From positions 1 to 64,000 of the forward strand of contig JASLNU010000077.1 of the NCBI GenBank assembly GCA_030745835.1: DNA of 64,000 nucleotides, read 5' to 3'. A model generated the notes under the pieces. The model did no database searches. It saw only the letters and a program-made list of their open reading frames with translations, and had not been told where the DNA came from. Position numbers and translations under genes: made by a program. The stretch is from GCA-2687515 sp002687515. GTDB lineage: Bacteria; Pseudomonadota; Alphaproteobacteria; Rhodospirillales; UBA2165. Of the stretch, positions 51,737 through 60,532 are shown piece after piece (within the stretch, counting starts at the first letter, position 1; each line of letters starts with the position of its first letter).

Positions 51737-52738
51737 TCAGGTTCGCCTGGATTTGATCTGGTCGGCGGCGGCGGCGGCGATAATCACCAGCCCGACGGCA
51801 ACGCGTTGCCAATAGGAGTGCACGTTCAACAGGTTCAAGCCGTTTGCCAACACCATCATAATGAACACGCCGATCATACTCTTGTAAAGTTTACCGACCC
51901 CGCCATGCAGGGCGGCGCCGCCGAGGACGACGGCGGCAATCGACGTCAGTTCGTAAAATTCGCCGGCGGTCGGTTGGCCGGACTGTAGGCGCGAGGCCAG
52001 CATGACCCCGGCGACGCCGCCAAGGACGCCACACCAGACGTAAGCCGAGGTCACAACCCGCTTTACCTGAATACCGGCCAGGAATGCCGCCTCGGTGTTG
52101 CCGCCGGTGGCAAACAAGCGCCGCCCATAGGCCGTAAAATGCAACAACCAGTTAAATATGATGAACAAAATAACCGGCACCCAGATCAAGTAATGAATGC
52201 CGAGAAAACGGCCGCTGCCGAGTTCGAGGAAAATTTCCGGCAACCCATCCTCGCCGACGATCGGGCGGCCGTCGGTAATCAGCAACACGACACCGCGCAC
52301 AATGACCATCGTCCCTAGCGTCGCGATAAAGGTATTCACCTTCAAATGCGATACAATGATGCCGTTGACGTAGCCAACCGCGGCGCCCGCCGCGATCCCG
52401 GCGGCGATCCCCAGCGGAACATTGGTTTCCAGCATAACCCAGGCGGAAACGCAGCCCGATAGCGCCACAATAGATCCAACCGACAGATCAAAACCGCCGG
52501 AAATTATGACGTATGTCATCCCCATCGCGACGATGGCCATCACCGACGCCTGCAAAAGAATATTGGAAAGGTTGACCGGCGATAAAAACCGATCGGAGAG
52601 CAGCGCCGTCCCCAAACAAAGCACAACCAGCGCCATCAACGGCATTTGGTCCAGAACCGAGACCAGCGTAAACCGTTTTTCGCCGGCTTCGAGCGCGACC
52701 GGCGCGGCCACGCTTTGATTTTCGCTACCGTTCGTCAT
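51737..52738 (-). CDS. Sugar-type ABC transporter permease
   Basis: A 333-aa RbsC-like inner-membrane permease (BPD_transp_2 family). Around eight to ten hydrophobic spans are visible, with the family block VIISGGFDLSVGSIVALSG in the first third and GFINGLLV-like VGYVNGIIVSHLKVNTFIAT. A later AAVVLGGAALHGGVGKLYKS matches the EAA-like loop that contacts the ATPase. The start overlaps the ATPase stop by four bases. A 40-residue cytoplasmic N-terminus (ENQSVAAPVALEAGEKRF) precedes the first span. Confidence 0.92.
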   Translation of the reverse strand: MTNGSENQSVAAPVALEAGEKRFTLVSVLDQMPLMALVVLCLGTALLSDRFLSPVNLSNILLQASVMAIVAMGMTYVIISGGFDLSVGSIVALSGCVSAWVMLETNVPLGIAAGIAAGAAVGYVNGIIVSHLKVNTFIATLGTMVIVRGVVLLITDGRPIVGEDGLPEIFLELGSGRFLGIHYLIWVPVILFIIFNWLLHFTAYGRRLFATGGNTEAAFLAGIQVKRVVTSAYVWCGVLGGVAGVMLASRLQSGQPTAGEFYELTSIAAVVLGGAALHGGVGKLYKSMIGVFIMMVLANGLNLLNVHSYWQRVAVGLVIIAAAAADQIKSRRT

Positions 52739-54207
52739 CCGCCCAAAGCTTCCCTCAGATAACCTTCACTATATTCGCCTGATTCTCGGGACATACGGGC
52801 GACGATATCACCTTGCCGCATGGCCAGGATATTATCACTCATATTGATAACCTCTACCATTTCAGAAGAAGCAAACAGCACACCGCCGCCTTGTTCGGTG
52901 AAATCTCTCATTAGCCTGTGGATGCGTGCCTTGGCGCCGACATCAATGCCGTCGGTCGGTTTATCGAGCAACAACACCTTGGGATTTCCCATCAGCCAGC
53001 GGGCAAAAATCACTTTCTGCTGATTACCGCCGGAAAGAAAACGAACCAATTTTTTCGGATCACGCGGCCGGATATCCAAAGTCTCCATCAGATCGTCGAC
53101 GACATTGTTGATCCTTTTCATGTCGAGCCGCCAGCCGTTCGATACCTCTGAAAGATGGGGCAAAACGATATTGTCGCGCACGCTTAAATCATACATCAGC
53201 GCTTTTCGCCGCTCGCCCGGCACCATTCCAATACCGTTATTAATGGCATCTTTCGGTTTTCTGAGGTTCAAATTATTGCCGGCAATGGTCAACGAGGTGG
53301 CGCTATCGCCGGCGCCGAAAAGCTTCTGCAAATATTCGGGCGTGCCGCTGCCAAGCAGCCCGGCCAATCCCAGCACTTCGCCACGGCGCAAGTTAAGCTC
53401 GCCATCATATTCAATAAGCGGATCGCCGAACTCTAGTTTATGGGGGTGATGCAATTCCTGCAGATCGCGGCCGGTCATCAAGCGGATAATATTTTCCTTC
53501 TCGATTTCACCGCGTATCGAGACATCAACGACTTTCCCGTCCCGCAATGTCGTGCAGCGGTCGGAAAGTTCGACGACTTCCTCGAGCCTGTGCGACACAT
53601 AGATAATGCCGACCTTCTGCTCTTTAAGCGAATGAATGATTTCGAACAACCGCTCCGCTTCCCGGTGTTCAAGCGAAGCCGTCGGTTCGTCGAGGATCAG
53701 TATCCTGGCCTGATACAGAAGCGCCTTGGCGATAACCACCAACTGCCGTTCGGCGAAAGGCAACCTATTCACGGAAATATCGAGCGGGCCATGGTAGTTC
53801 AATCTTTTCAACGCTTCACCCGCCCGCTCCCGCATGCGGCGGCGGTCGAGCGCCGGAATAAAACCCAACCATCTTGTTGACGGTATTTCCCCGAGCGTAA
53901 CGTTTTCAGCTACCGTCGCATCGGGAACCAATTGCATTTCCTGAGGGATAATAACGATACCGGCATTCAGGGCTTCTCTCGGATCGGTTATTTCCGATGG
54001 CGCGCCATCAATGATTATTTCACCGGAATCCTTTTTATAAATTCCTCCCAGAATTCTAATAAGGGTCGATTTGCCGGCGCCGTTTTCACCGACCAGCGTG
54101 TGCACTTCGCCCGCCGCCAGATCAAACGAAACCTTATTCAGCGCCTGGGTGCCGTAAAACTGCTTGGATATTTCGCGGACGGCCAACAGGTCCGTGTTAT
54201 CAGCCAA
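52735..54207 (-). CDS. Sugar-type ABC transporter ATP-binding protein (RbsA-like)
   Basis: A 490-aa fused double-NBD ATPase. The first domain has Walker A GENGAGKSTLIRIL, signature-like LPFAERQLVVIAKAL and Walker B ILILDEPTASLEH. The second domain has a degenerate Walker A (GLAGLLGSGTPEYLQ), signature LSGGNQQKVIFARWL and Walker B LLLDKPTDGIDVGAK, in which the usual catalytic Glu of DEPT is Lys. In RbsA/MglA proteins one of the two sites is normally inactive; a Lys at this place is nevertheless unusual. It is the first gene of the importer operon; the divergent TetR gene lies 142 bp away. Confidence 0.93.
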   Translation of the reverse strand: MADNTDLLAVREISKQFYGTQALNKVSFDLAAGEVHTLVGENGAGKSTLIRILGGIYKKDSGEIIIDGAPSEITDPREALNAGIVIIPQEMQLVPDATVAENVTLGEIPSTRWLGFIPALDRRRMRERAGEALKRLNYHGPLDISVNRLPFAERQLVVIAKALLYQARILILDEPTASLEHREAERLFEIIHSLKEQKVGIIYVSHRLEEVVELSDRCTTLRDGKVVDVSIRGEIEKENIIRLMTGRDLQELHHPHKLEFGDPLIEYDGELNLRRGEVLGLAGLLGSGTPEYLQKLFGAGDSATSLTIAGNNLNLRKPKDAINNGIGMVPGERRKALMYDLSVRDNIVLPHLSEVSNGWRLDMKRINNVVDDLMETLDIRPRDPKKLVRFLSGGNQQKVIFARWLMGNPKVLLLDKPTDGIDVGAKARIHRLMRDFTEQGGGVLFASSEMVEVINMSDNILAMRQGDIVARMSRESGEYSEGYLREALGG

Positions 54208-54263
54208 TCTCCCGTCTCCCTCGTCTTCGATAAGGTTATATTTTTTGTTAGACCTTGATCAAT

Positions 54264-54280
54264 AAAGAATAGTATTCTCT
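54264..54280. promoter_or_regulatory. Operator in TetR/ABC divergent promoter
   Basis: AAAGAATAGTATTCTCT contains the perfect palindrome AGAATA-G-TATTCT (54266-54278). A TTGACT -35 for the minus-strand ABC operon lies at 54295-54300, 14 bases before the site on that strand. The arrangement mirrors the hyuA promoter. Binding by the adjacent TetR protein is inferred. Confidence 0.65.
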
Positions 54281-54328
54281 AATAAGAAACAAAGAGTCAA
54301 CCGGTAGATTCCGTTCGGCTCAGACAAT

Positions 54329-54334
54329 TATAAT
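54329..54334 (+). promoter_or_regulatory. Candidate -10 box of the TetR gene
   Basis: A perfect TATAAT lies 15 bases before the ATG at 54350, implying a very short leader. No convincing -35 is visible 17 bases upstream. AGG at 54341-54343 could serve as a ribosome site. Confidence 0.4.
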
Positions 54335-54349
54335 ACGATTAGGTAGCAG

Positions 54350-54946
54350 ATGGCCCAGGTTAAAAAGACATCGGTGCGCGACGCCATTTTGGAAAGTGCG
54401 ACGGAACTTTTCACCGAACACGGTTATTCCAATACGACACTCGCCGATATCGCCCGCGACGCCGCCATCACCATGTCAAATATATACAACTACTACGACT
54501 CGAAGCTCGATGTTTTGTACGCCATTTACGAACCCTGGCTGGACCAACGGATCGAATATGTGGCGCAGGAAACAGATAAAATCGAAGACCCTAGGGAAAA
54601 AATGCGTTTTCTGTTGAAGTATTTGTTCAGCGATCTGCCCGCCGACACCAATTGTTTCGCCAACAACTTCATGCAAGCCATCGTCACCCGGAAATCGGAA
54701 GAGAATTACTCTCGCGATCTGCTTCTGCGGTCCGAGGAAAAAATATCCGGGATCATTCGAAAAGCAGTGCCGGATACGGTCAAGGACGCCCTCGCCGATA
54801 ACATTTTGACCCACCTCCTGTTTATGGCCCATGACGGTTTTGTCATCAATTACGCCCTCAACGGGCCGTCGCGCCGGGTCGACGCCATTGTCGATCTGCT
54901 TTGCAATCTGATTTTCAGTTCGGCCGCCGCCGATACTTCCTCTTGA
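54350..54946 (+). CDS. TetR/AcrR family transcriptional regulator
   Basis: A 198-aa repressor. The N-terminal HTH (residues ~8-55) is canonical: VRDAILESATELFTEHGYSN, TTLADIARDAAITMSNIYNY, YDSKLDVLYAIYEPWL. The C-terminal ligand-binding domain resembles TetR_C proteins that sense hydrophobic or acyl compounds. It is divergent from the ABC operon across a 142-bp region with a palindromic operator that recurs upstream of hyuA. It is 11 bp from the downstream Fe-S protein, so the two are likely co-transcribed and autoregulated. Confidence 0.9.
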   Translation: MAQVKKTSVRDAILESATELFTEHGYSNTTLADIARDAAITMSNIYNYYDSKLDVLYAIYEPWLDQRIEYVAQETDKIEDPREKMRFLLKYLFSDLPADTNCFANNFMQAIVTRKSEENYSRDLLLRSEEKISGIIRKAVPDTVKDALADNILTHLLFMAHDGFVINYALNGPSRRVDAIVDLLCNLIFSSAAADTSS

Positions 54947-54957
54947 CGGGAATTGCC

Positions 54958-55926
54958 ATGGCACGGAAGGAACCTTTCCAGCCGAACCCCGAACAATTGA
55001 AACTGGCGCCCGATATTAGCGGCCGGGAAATCAACGGCGTCGGTGAAAGCGGGCGAAGACGGCCAACCCGCATTTATTGGCACGACCCGGACACCATCGC
55101 CCACGGCAAGATGCAGCTTTGGTTTTATTCGCAAAACAACAGCGCGCGCGCCGCCGAAGCCCGGCGCATCGCTTATCAAATCGACGCCCTGCCGTTGCCC
55201 GATATCGCCGGCAAAAAAGAACAGGCGCCGGCCGGAGAATGGACCGCCAAGGTGAAGGAGCTGGCGCTCCGGGCGAGCGCCGAATCGGTGGGCATCGCCA
55301 GAATGCGGCCCGAGTGGCTGTTCGAGGGAAGCGACCTCGACTACCGCTGGATCATCATCGTCGCCATGAAGATGGACTTCGACAACCTGGCCCAGGCGCC
55401 GAGCGTCACCACTTCCGTCGAAACCATGGCCCAATATAGCCGGGGCGCGAAGATCGCCAAAACGGTCGCCGGCTGGATCAGGGAGCGGGGCTGGGACGCC
55501 CACCCGCATTGCGGTCCGGCATCGGGACCGGTGTTGCTGATCCCGGCGGCCATCGAAGCCGGCATCGGTCAGCTTGGCAAACACGGCTCGATGATCAGCC
55601 GGCAACACGGCTCCAACTTCCGCCTGGCCGGGATCATGACCGATCTTCCGCTGATCGCCGATGAGCCGGCCGACTTCGGTTCCGACGATTTTTGCCAGAG
55701 CTGCAAAATCTGCATCGACGCCTGTCCGCCGCTGGCGATCGGCAATGAAAAGCAAATGGTCCGGGGCGATCGAAAATGGTATACCGACTTCGACAGGTGC
55801 GTTTACTATTTCAACGAAAATATGAGCTGTGCCATCTGCCTCGCGGTCTGCCCCTGGAGCAAACCCGGCGCCGCCCCGAAACTGGCCGAAAAAATGCTGC
55901 GCAGAAGGCAAAAGGCGGGCGCCTGA
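54958..55926 (+). CDS. QueG/reductive-dehalogenase-like double 4Fe-4S protein
   Basis: A 322-aa soluble protein. The C-terminal third holds two 4Fe-4S binding motifs, CQSCKICIDACPP and CAICLAVCPW, with the spacing of epoxyqueuosine reductase and reductive dehalogenases. The middle contains GPVLLIPAAIEAGIGQLGKH and RLAGIMTDLPL, the cobalamin-domain-like block of those families. There is no Tat leader and no membrane anchor protein, unlike respiratory dehalogenases, and it is far shorter than catabolic NpRdhA. The start at 54958 follows GACGGGA. It lies 11 bp after the TetR gene. The function may be reductive cleavage of the operon's substrate, or electron transfer; whether it binds cobalamin is unknown. 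Confidence 0.8.
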   Translation: MARKEPFQPNPEQLKLAPDISGREINGVGESGRRRPTRIYWHDPDTIAHGKMQLWFYSQNNSARAAEARRIAYQIDALPLPDIAGKKEQAPAGEWTAKVKELALRASAESVGIARMRPEWLFEGSDLDYRWIIIVAMKMDFDNLAQAPSVTTSVETMAQYSRGAKIAKTVAGWIRERGWDAHPHCGPASGPVLLIPAAIEAGIGQLGKHGSMISRQHGSNFRLAGIMTDLPLIADEPADFGSDDFCQSCKICIDACPPLAIGNEKQMVRGDRKWYTDFDRCVYYFNENMSCAICLAVCPWSKPGAAPKLAEKMLRRRQKAGA

Positions 55927-56048
55927 AATTATCCTCCGATCCGGCCTTGCATGTTGGATGTCAAGGAGCGGTTGGTGCCCATGTTCCGTTTTCCGTTGTT
56001 GCGGATGGCGGCGCGTCATCGCAAAGGTCGGGACGGCCAAGCCCGCCC

Positions 56049-56080
56049 GGCCGGGGGATTATCGCGATAACCCCCCGGCC
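56049..56080. repeat. 32-nt near-perfect palindrome
   Basis: GGCCGGGGGATTATC joined through GCGATAAC to CCCCCGGCC forms a 32-nt inverted repeat centred on TCGCGA with one mismatched base pair. It lies ~120 bp after the Fe-S gene stop. With virtually no loop and no T-run, it suits a cruciform or protein-binding site better than a terminator. Confidence 0.6.
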
Positions 56081-56179
56081 TGCCTATCCTTCTTCCTCGA
56101 AAAATATGCAGAACCAACATGCTAGCGCATTATCCGGCGTTCCGTCATCCCTGATCAAGCGTTTTCCGGAGAAATTCCC

Positions 56180-57385
56180 ATGACATCGCATGCGCGCACC
56201 CGGCGGTTGGCCGAACAGGAGTGGATGTTCGACCGGATCATCCAGGCCAACGGCCCCGATTTCTATTGGCCGATGACCGAGGAGACCCTAGTCTCGGCCG
56301 GCATGGACGCCGCCGGCGATATCGGCGCCGCCCGCTCGGCGATCAAGGCTGCCGGTGACGTCACGCCGGTGATGGCGAGTATCGGCGAAAAGCGGCGAGC
56401 CATGGCCGAGAAGGCGGAAGCGGACGGCCATCCCGAGACGGCTTGTGAAAATTATTTCACCGCCGCCGCCTGTTACATGATGGCGCAGGGTCCGATCCAC
56501 GAGGACGACAACGAACTCAATCTCAGGCTGAACGAAAGTAAAAACGCCTGCTACGACAGGTTCATCGCCCTTGCCGGGCGTCCGATCGAGCGCGTCGAAA
56601 TCCCCTTCGAGGACGGCTCGCTACCCGGCATCCTCCATCTTCCGCCCGATGCCTCCGGCCCGGTGCCGTGTATCGTCCTGCTCGGTGGACTGGACAATTT
56701 CAAGGAAATTCTGGTGCGCGGCCACCACGACAAGATCGTTGATCGCGGCATGGCCGTGCTCACCTTCGACGGCCCCGGCCAGAACGACGCGCTGATCAGC
56801 CGAAAGATTCGGTGTGACGCGGATAATTTCATTCCCGCCGGCATCAACGCGATGGACTACCTCCTGACCCGGCCCGAGATCGACGCCGACAGGATCGGCA
56901 TCGCCGGGGTCAGCATGGGATCCTTCTGGCTCGTCCAGATCCTGGCCAACGATCCCCGCTACAAGGCTGGAGCGGGGTTCTACATCTGCCACGAACCGGG
57001 CATGGGCACGATCTTCGACGTCGCCATCCCGGTGTTCAAGGACCGCTACATGTGGATGGCGGGATATAACGACGAGGCCGCATTCGACAAATTCGCCAAG
57101 ACGCTGACCCTGGAGGGGTTGGGCGCCAAGATCAACCGCCCGGTTCTTTTCGTCGCCGGCGAGAAGGACGAGCTCAGCCCCATCGAACACACCTACGCGC
57201 TGTGCGAGGACATCGCGGCGCCGACCACCGTGGCCGTGTTCAAGGGCGAGGTCCACGGCGTGACCGACCATCTCGACGTGCGCGCGCTGATCGCCGATTG
57301 GATGAAGGACCGGTTCGACGGCAAGCCTCTGGAATCGAGCCGCATCCTGATCGACGCCCGGGCCGGAAGCGAAACCATTTTCTAG
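56180..57385 (+). CDS. Alpha/beta-hydrolase of the FrsA/DUF1100-like family
   Basis: A 401-aa hydrolase with an N-terminal helical cap (~1-135) and a C-terminal catalytic domain (~140-380). The nucleophile elbow is IGIAGVSMGSFW (Ser245), the oxyanion region is CIVLLGGLDNFKE, the acid is in VAGEKDELSP and the His in GEVHGVTDHLD. Close relatives include 2,6-dihydroxypseudooxynicotine hydrolase, a C-C bond hydrolase of nicotine breakdown, and dienelactone-hydrolase-like proteins. A GGAGA site precedes the start. It follows the Fe-S gene in the same direction, with a palindrome between, and precedes a TRAP transporter. The substrate is inferred to be a ketone or ester. Confidence 0.85.
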   Translation: MTSHARTRRLAEQEWMFDRIIQANGPDFYWPMTEETLVSAGMDAAGDIGAARSAIKAAGDVTPVMASIGEKRRAMAEKAEADGHPETACENYFTAAACYMMAQGPIHEDDNELNLRLNESKNACYDRFIALAGRPIERVEIPFEDGSLPGILHLPPDASGPVPCIVLLGGLDNFKEILVRGHHDKIVDRGMAVLTFDGPGQNDALISRKIRCDADNFIPAGINAMDYLLTRPEIDADRIGIAGVSMGSFWLVQILANDPRYKAGAGFYICHEPGMGTIFDVAIPVFKDRYMWMAGYNDEAAFDKFAKTLTLEGLGAKINRPVLFVAGEKDELSPIEHTYALCEDIAAPTTVAVFKGEVHGVTDHLDVRALIADWMKDRFDGKPLESSRILIDARAGSETIF

Positions 57386-57563
57386 TATCCGCTGTCACAA
57401 ACCCCCGGCTCGATTCTAGGGATGCTTGAACTTCGTGAGCCCGATGGTTATGTTTTCGCGTCACCACCTTTATCGAACCGGTGGTGTCATGATCGCCCGG
57501 CAATCAGATATTGGTTATCGGGTTTGATTAAACGAATACATATATTTTGGGGGGATTATTATC

Positions 57564-58586
57564 ATGCAAATTCATCGGATTAATGCCACGCTTGCCGGGG
57601 CTTTCCTTGGTATTGCGCTTGTCGCCGGCGCCGCTTCCTTCGACGCCGCCGCGGCCAAGGAGTTGAAGCTCGCCAGCTTTACGCCGGCGCCCCATCATCT
57701 GAACAAGCACGTCTTCGGGCCGTTGGCCAAGAAAGTCGCCGCGGCCACCGGCGGTTCGCTGACCATCAAGCTGTTCGTCGGCGGCTCGCTGGGCAAGGGA
57801 CCGATCCAGCAGTACAAGCGCGTGGTCGAGAGGGTCGCCGACATGACCTTCGGCGTCCACGCCTATACGGCGACCTTGTTCCCGCGCACGTTGATCGCCG
57901 GACGGCCGGGACTGGGCAATACCTCCGACGAGGTCACCCGCCGGCTGTGGCGGGTTTACGACAAATATTTCAAGGGCGAATACAAGCGGGTCAAGGTGCT
58001 GGGCATCTGGTCGAACTGGCCTGCCGTCCTGATTTCGCGGACCAAGCCGGTGCGCACTCTAGCCGACGTCAAGGGGATGAAGCTGCGGGTGACGTCGACC
58101 TCGGACGACCCCCAAGTCAAGGCGTGGGGCGCGGTTCCACAGCATATGGGGATGACCGATGTCTACAACGCGATGTCCAACGGCATCATCGACGCCGTCT
58201 ATATCGCGCCCAGCGTGCTCTATCGGCCGTGGAACTTCAGCGAACCCGCAAAGTTCGTTACCGAAGGAATGACCGGCCCGTCCAACCTGTTCTTCCTGCT
58301 GATGAACAAGCAGAGCTGGGACGGCCTGAGCAAGCCTCATCAGACGGCGCTGGACAAGCTGACCGGCGCCGGTTTCAGCGTCGAGACCGCGAGGTCGTGG
58401 CAGGGTGCCGATATCCGGGCGCTGAAGGCGGCAAAGGGTGGCAAGAACGTCGAATTCATCAAGCTCACCCCGGCCCAGGCGGCGGCGTTCGACAAGGTTT
58501 CGATGGCGGCGGTCAAGAAGGATTTGGCGGCGCTCGAGAAAAAGGGCATCAACGCCAATGAAATCTACCAGGCCATGCTCAAGTAA
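57564..58586 (+). CDS. dctP: TRAP transporter substrate-binding protein
   Basis: A 340-aa periplasmic DctP-family binding protein with a signal peptide (residues ~1-31, ending AAAAKELKL). Family blocks are KLASFTPAPHHLNKHVFGPLA, GSLTIKLFVGGSLGKGPIQQ, and DVKGMKLRVTSTSDDPQVKA with the conserved ligand-binding Arg in KLRVTS. VYNAMSNGIIDAVYIAPSV follows. GGGGGG lies ten to fifteen bases before the ATG. It is the first gene of a three-gene TRAP operon. The ligand is probably a carboxylate; the identity is unknown. Confidence 0.93.
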   Translation: MQIHRINATLAGAFLGIALVAGAASFDAAAAKELKLASFTPAPHHLNKHVFGPLAKKVAAATGGSLTIKLFVGGSLGKGPIQQYKRVVERVADMTFGVHAYTATLFPRTLIAGRPGLGNTSDEVTRRLWRVYDKYFKGEYKRVKVLGIWSNWPAVLISRTKPVRTLADVKGMKLRVTSTSDDPQVKAWGAVPQHMGMTDVYNAMSNGIIDAVYIAPSVLYRPWNFSEPAKFVTEGMTGPSNLFFLLMNKQSWDGLSKPHQTALDKLTGAGFSVETARSWQGADIRALKAAKGGKNVEFIKLTPAQAAAFDKVSMAAVKKDLAALEKKGINANEIYQAMLK

Positions 58587-58619
58587 CCGCAGGCCGAACT
58601 TCGAAGGCGCAAGAAAAAC

Positions 58620-59150
58620 TTGCCCGTTCGCGATCACCTCATGGATCACGCCCTCGGTTTTATCGAGCGCGTGGTCCGTATTATCGCGCTGTGGTTCGGC
58701 GGCGTAGTGCTGTTCATCATGATGGGGCTGACCGTCGTCGACGTCATATTCCGCGACGTGCTCAACGCTCCCATATTCGGTGCCGAGGACCTGTCGCGGC
58801 TGGCCCTGTTGATCGTTGTCGCCACGGCCGTGGCCTATTCGGGGCGCACCGGCGGGCAGGTCGCGGTCGAGCTTTTTAGCGACGCGTTGGGACCGGGTAT
58901 CACCCGGTGGACGGACAAGTTGGTCCGTCTGATCGGGGCGGCGATGTTTACCGTGCTCGCCTGGCGTCTGCTCATCAACGGACGCGACGCTGCGATCTAC
59001 GGCGAAACCTCTCAGGGGCTTTTGCTGTCCCATGGTCCCTTCTATTACATCCTCGCCGCCGGCATGGGTCTCTATGCGCTGGTGCTGGCCGTCGAGATAT
59101 TCGCCAAGACCGGCGACGGCGAAGCACCGCCGTCGGAAGAGGGTCTCTAG
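58620..59150 (+). CDS. dctQ: TRAP transporter small permease
   Basis: A 176-aa DctQ-family subunit with four hydrophobic spans: IIALWFGGVVLFIMMGLTVV, a second near LALLIVVATAVAYSG, a third near RLIGAAMFTVLAWRLL and a fourth near FYYILAAGMGLYALVLAVEI. The block DVIFRDVLNAPIFGAEDLSR matches the DctQ signature R-x4-xPxx-W/A-EELxR. The start is uncertain: TTG at 58620 has GAAGG twelve bases upstream, and ATG at 58641 has no clear site. It joins the large permease after ten bases. Confidence 0.9.
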   Translation: MPVRDHLMDHALGFIERVVRIIALWFGGVVLFIMMGLTVVDVIFRDVLNAPIFGAEDLSRLALLIVVATAVAYSGRTGGQVAVELFSDALGPGITRWTDKLVRLIGAAMFTVLAWRLLINGRDAAIYGETSQGLLLSHGPFYYILAAGMGLYALVLAVEIFAKTGDGEAPPSEEGL

Positions 59151-59159
59151 GGACGCGCC

Positions 59160-60466
59160 ATGTCGGGCACGCTGATCGGAACCATCGGGCTTCTGGCCCT
59201 GTTCGTCCTCCTCGTCCTTCGCATGCCGGTGGCGATGGCCATGCTGGTCGTCGGCTTCGTCGGCACCGTGGCGATGAACGGCCTCAACGCGGCCTTCGCC
59301 ACGCTTTCCGGCGAGACCTTCGAATTCTCGACCTTTTATGCGCTGCTGGTGGTGCCGCTGTTCATCCTGATGGGCAATTTGGCCGGGGTGTCGGGGATGA
59401 GCCGCGATCTCTACGGCGCGGCTTACGCCTGGTTCGGTCACTGGCGGGGCGGCTTGGCATCGGCGACGATCGCCGGCTGCGCCGGGTTCGCCGCGATGAG
59501 TGGCTCATCGATCGCCGCGGCGGTAACCATGGGCCGGGTCGCGCTCCCCGAGATGAAGCGCTTCGGCTACGACGATGCGCTGGCCACCGGCAGTGTCGCC
59601 GCCGGCGGCACGCTGGGCATCTTGATCCCGCCGTCGGTCGGCATGGTGGTCTATGCCATCCTGACCGAGCAGTCGATCGGCAAGCTGTTCATCGCCGGTG
59701 TCTTCCCCGGCCTTTTGCTGACCGCGTTGTTCCTGATCGCCATCGCCACGATGACGCGGCTGTGGCCGCACCTCGGTCCGGCCGGCTCGAAAACCGGCCT
59801 TGGCGAGAAGCTGGCCAGCCTGCGCCGCGCCAGCACCATGGTCGGCATCGTCGTGGTTTTACCATCGGCGGCATCTATGTCGGCGCCTTCACGCCGATCG
59901 AAGCGGCCGGCGTTGGCGCCTTCCTGGTCTTGATCGTCGCCCTCGTGCGGCGCACCTTGACCGTGGAGCAGCTGAAATTCGTGGTCCTCCAGACGCTGCG
60001 GACGACGGCCACCGTGTTCATGATCCTGATCGGCGCCCATGTGTTCAATCCGTTCATGGCGCTGACCGAGGTTCCGGCCAATCTGGTCAGTTTCCTGACC
60101 GGCCTCGCCGTCGGCGACCTCGGTATCCTGCTCATCATTCTCGCCACCTACACGCTCCTCGGCACCTTCCTCGAAGGTTTCGCCATGCTGGTGCTCACGC
60201 TCCCCGTGGTTTACCCGCTGATCCTCGAGATGGGGCTGAGCCCGATCTGGTTCGGCGTCGTCTGCGTGATCGTCCTCGAAATGGGACTGATAAGCCCGCC
60301 CGTGGGGATCAACGTCTTCGTCGTCAAGAGCATCGCGCCCGATGTGCCGATGGGTGCGATCTTCCGCGGCATCATGCCCTTCTGGCTGGCGATGATCATC
60401 TGCCTCGGCATCCTGGTCGCGGTACCGGAGATCGCGCTCTACCTGCCCAACACCATGTTCGACTAG
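59160..60466 (+). pseudogene. dctM: TRAP transporter large permease, frameshifted
   Basis: The DctM sequence is split between two frames. The first (59160 to ~59858) holds GLLALFVLLVLRMPVAMAML, MGNLAGVSGMSRDLYGAAYA, AAMSGSSIAAAVTMGRVALP and GGTLGILIPPSVGMVVYAIL. From ~59857 the continuation lies one frame away: TIGGIYVGAFTPIEAAGVGA through FLEGFAMLVLTLPVVYPLIL to the stop at 60466. The break is in the run GTTTTACC (59856-59862); one more T restores a ~436-aa protein. The function would be the main membrane channel of the importer. A homopolymer miscall is a strong alternative to a real mutation. Confidence 0.88.
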
Positions 60467-60483
60467 GCCACCGCGGCCGTTGC

Positions 60484-60514
60484 CAACTTTGCGGCCAAAT
60501 AACTTTTTTTGGTC
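60484..60514. terminator. Weak terminator between convergent genes
   Basis: GCCAAAT and TTTTTGGT can pair across a short AACTTT loop with a T-rich right arm, in the 66-bp gap between the converging dctM and livF genes. The stem is short, so this is tentative. Confidence 0.3.
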
Positions 60515-60532
60515 AGCTTGTGATGCGGCGGG

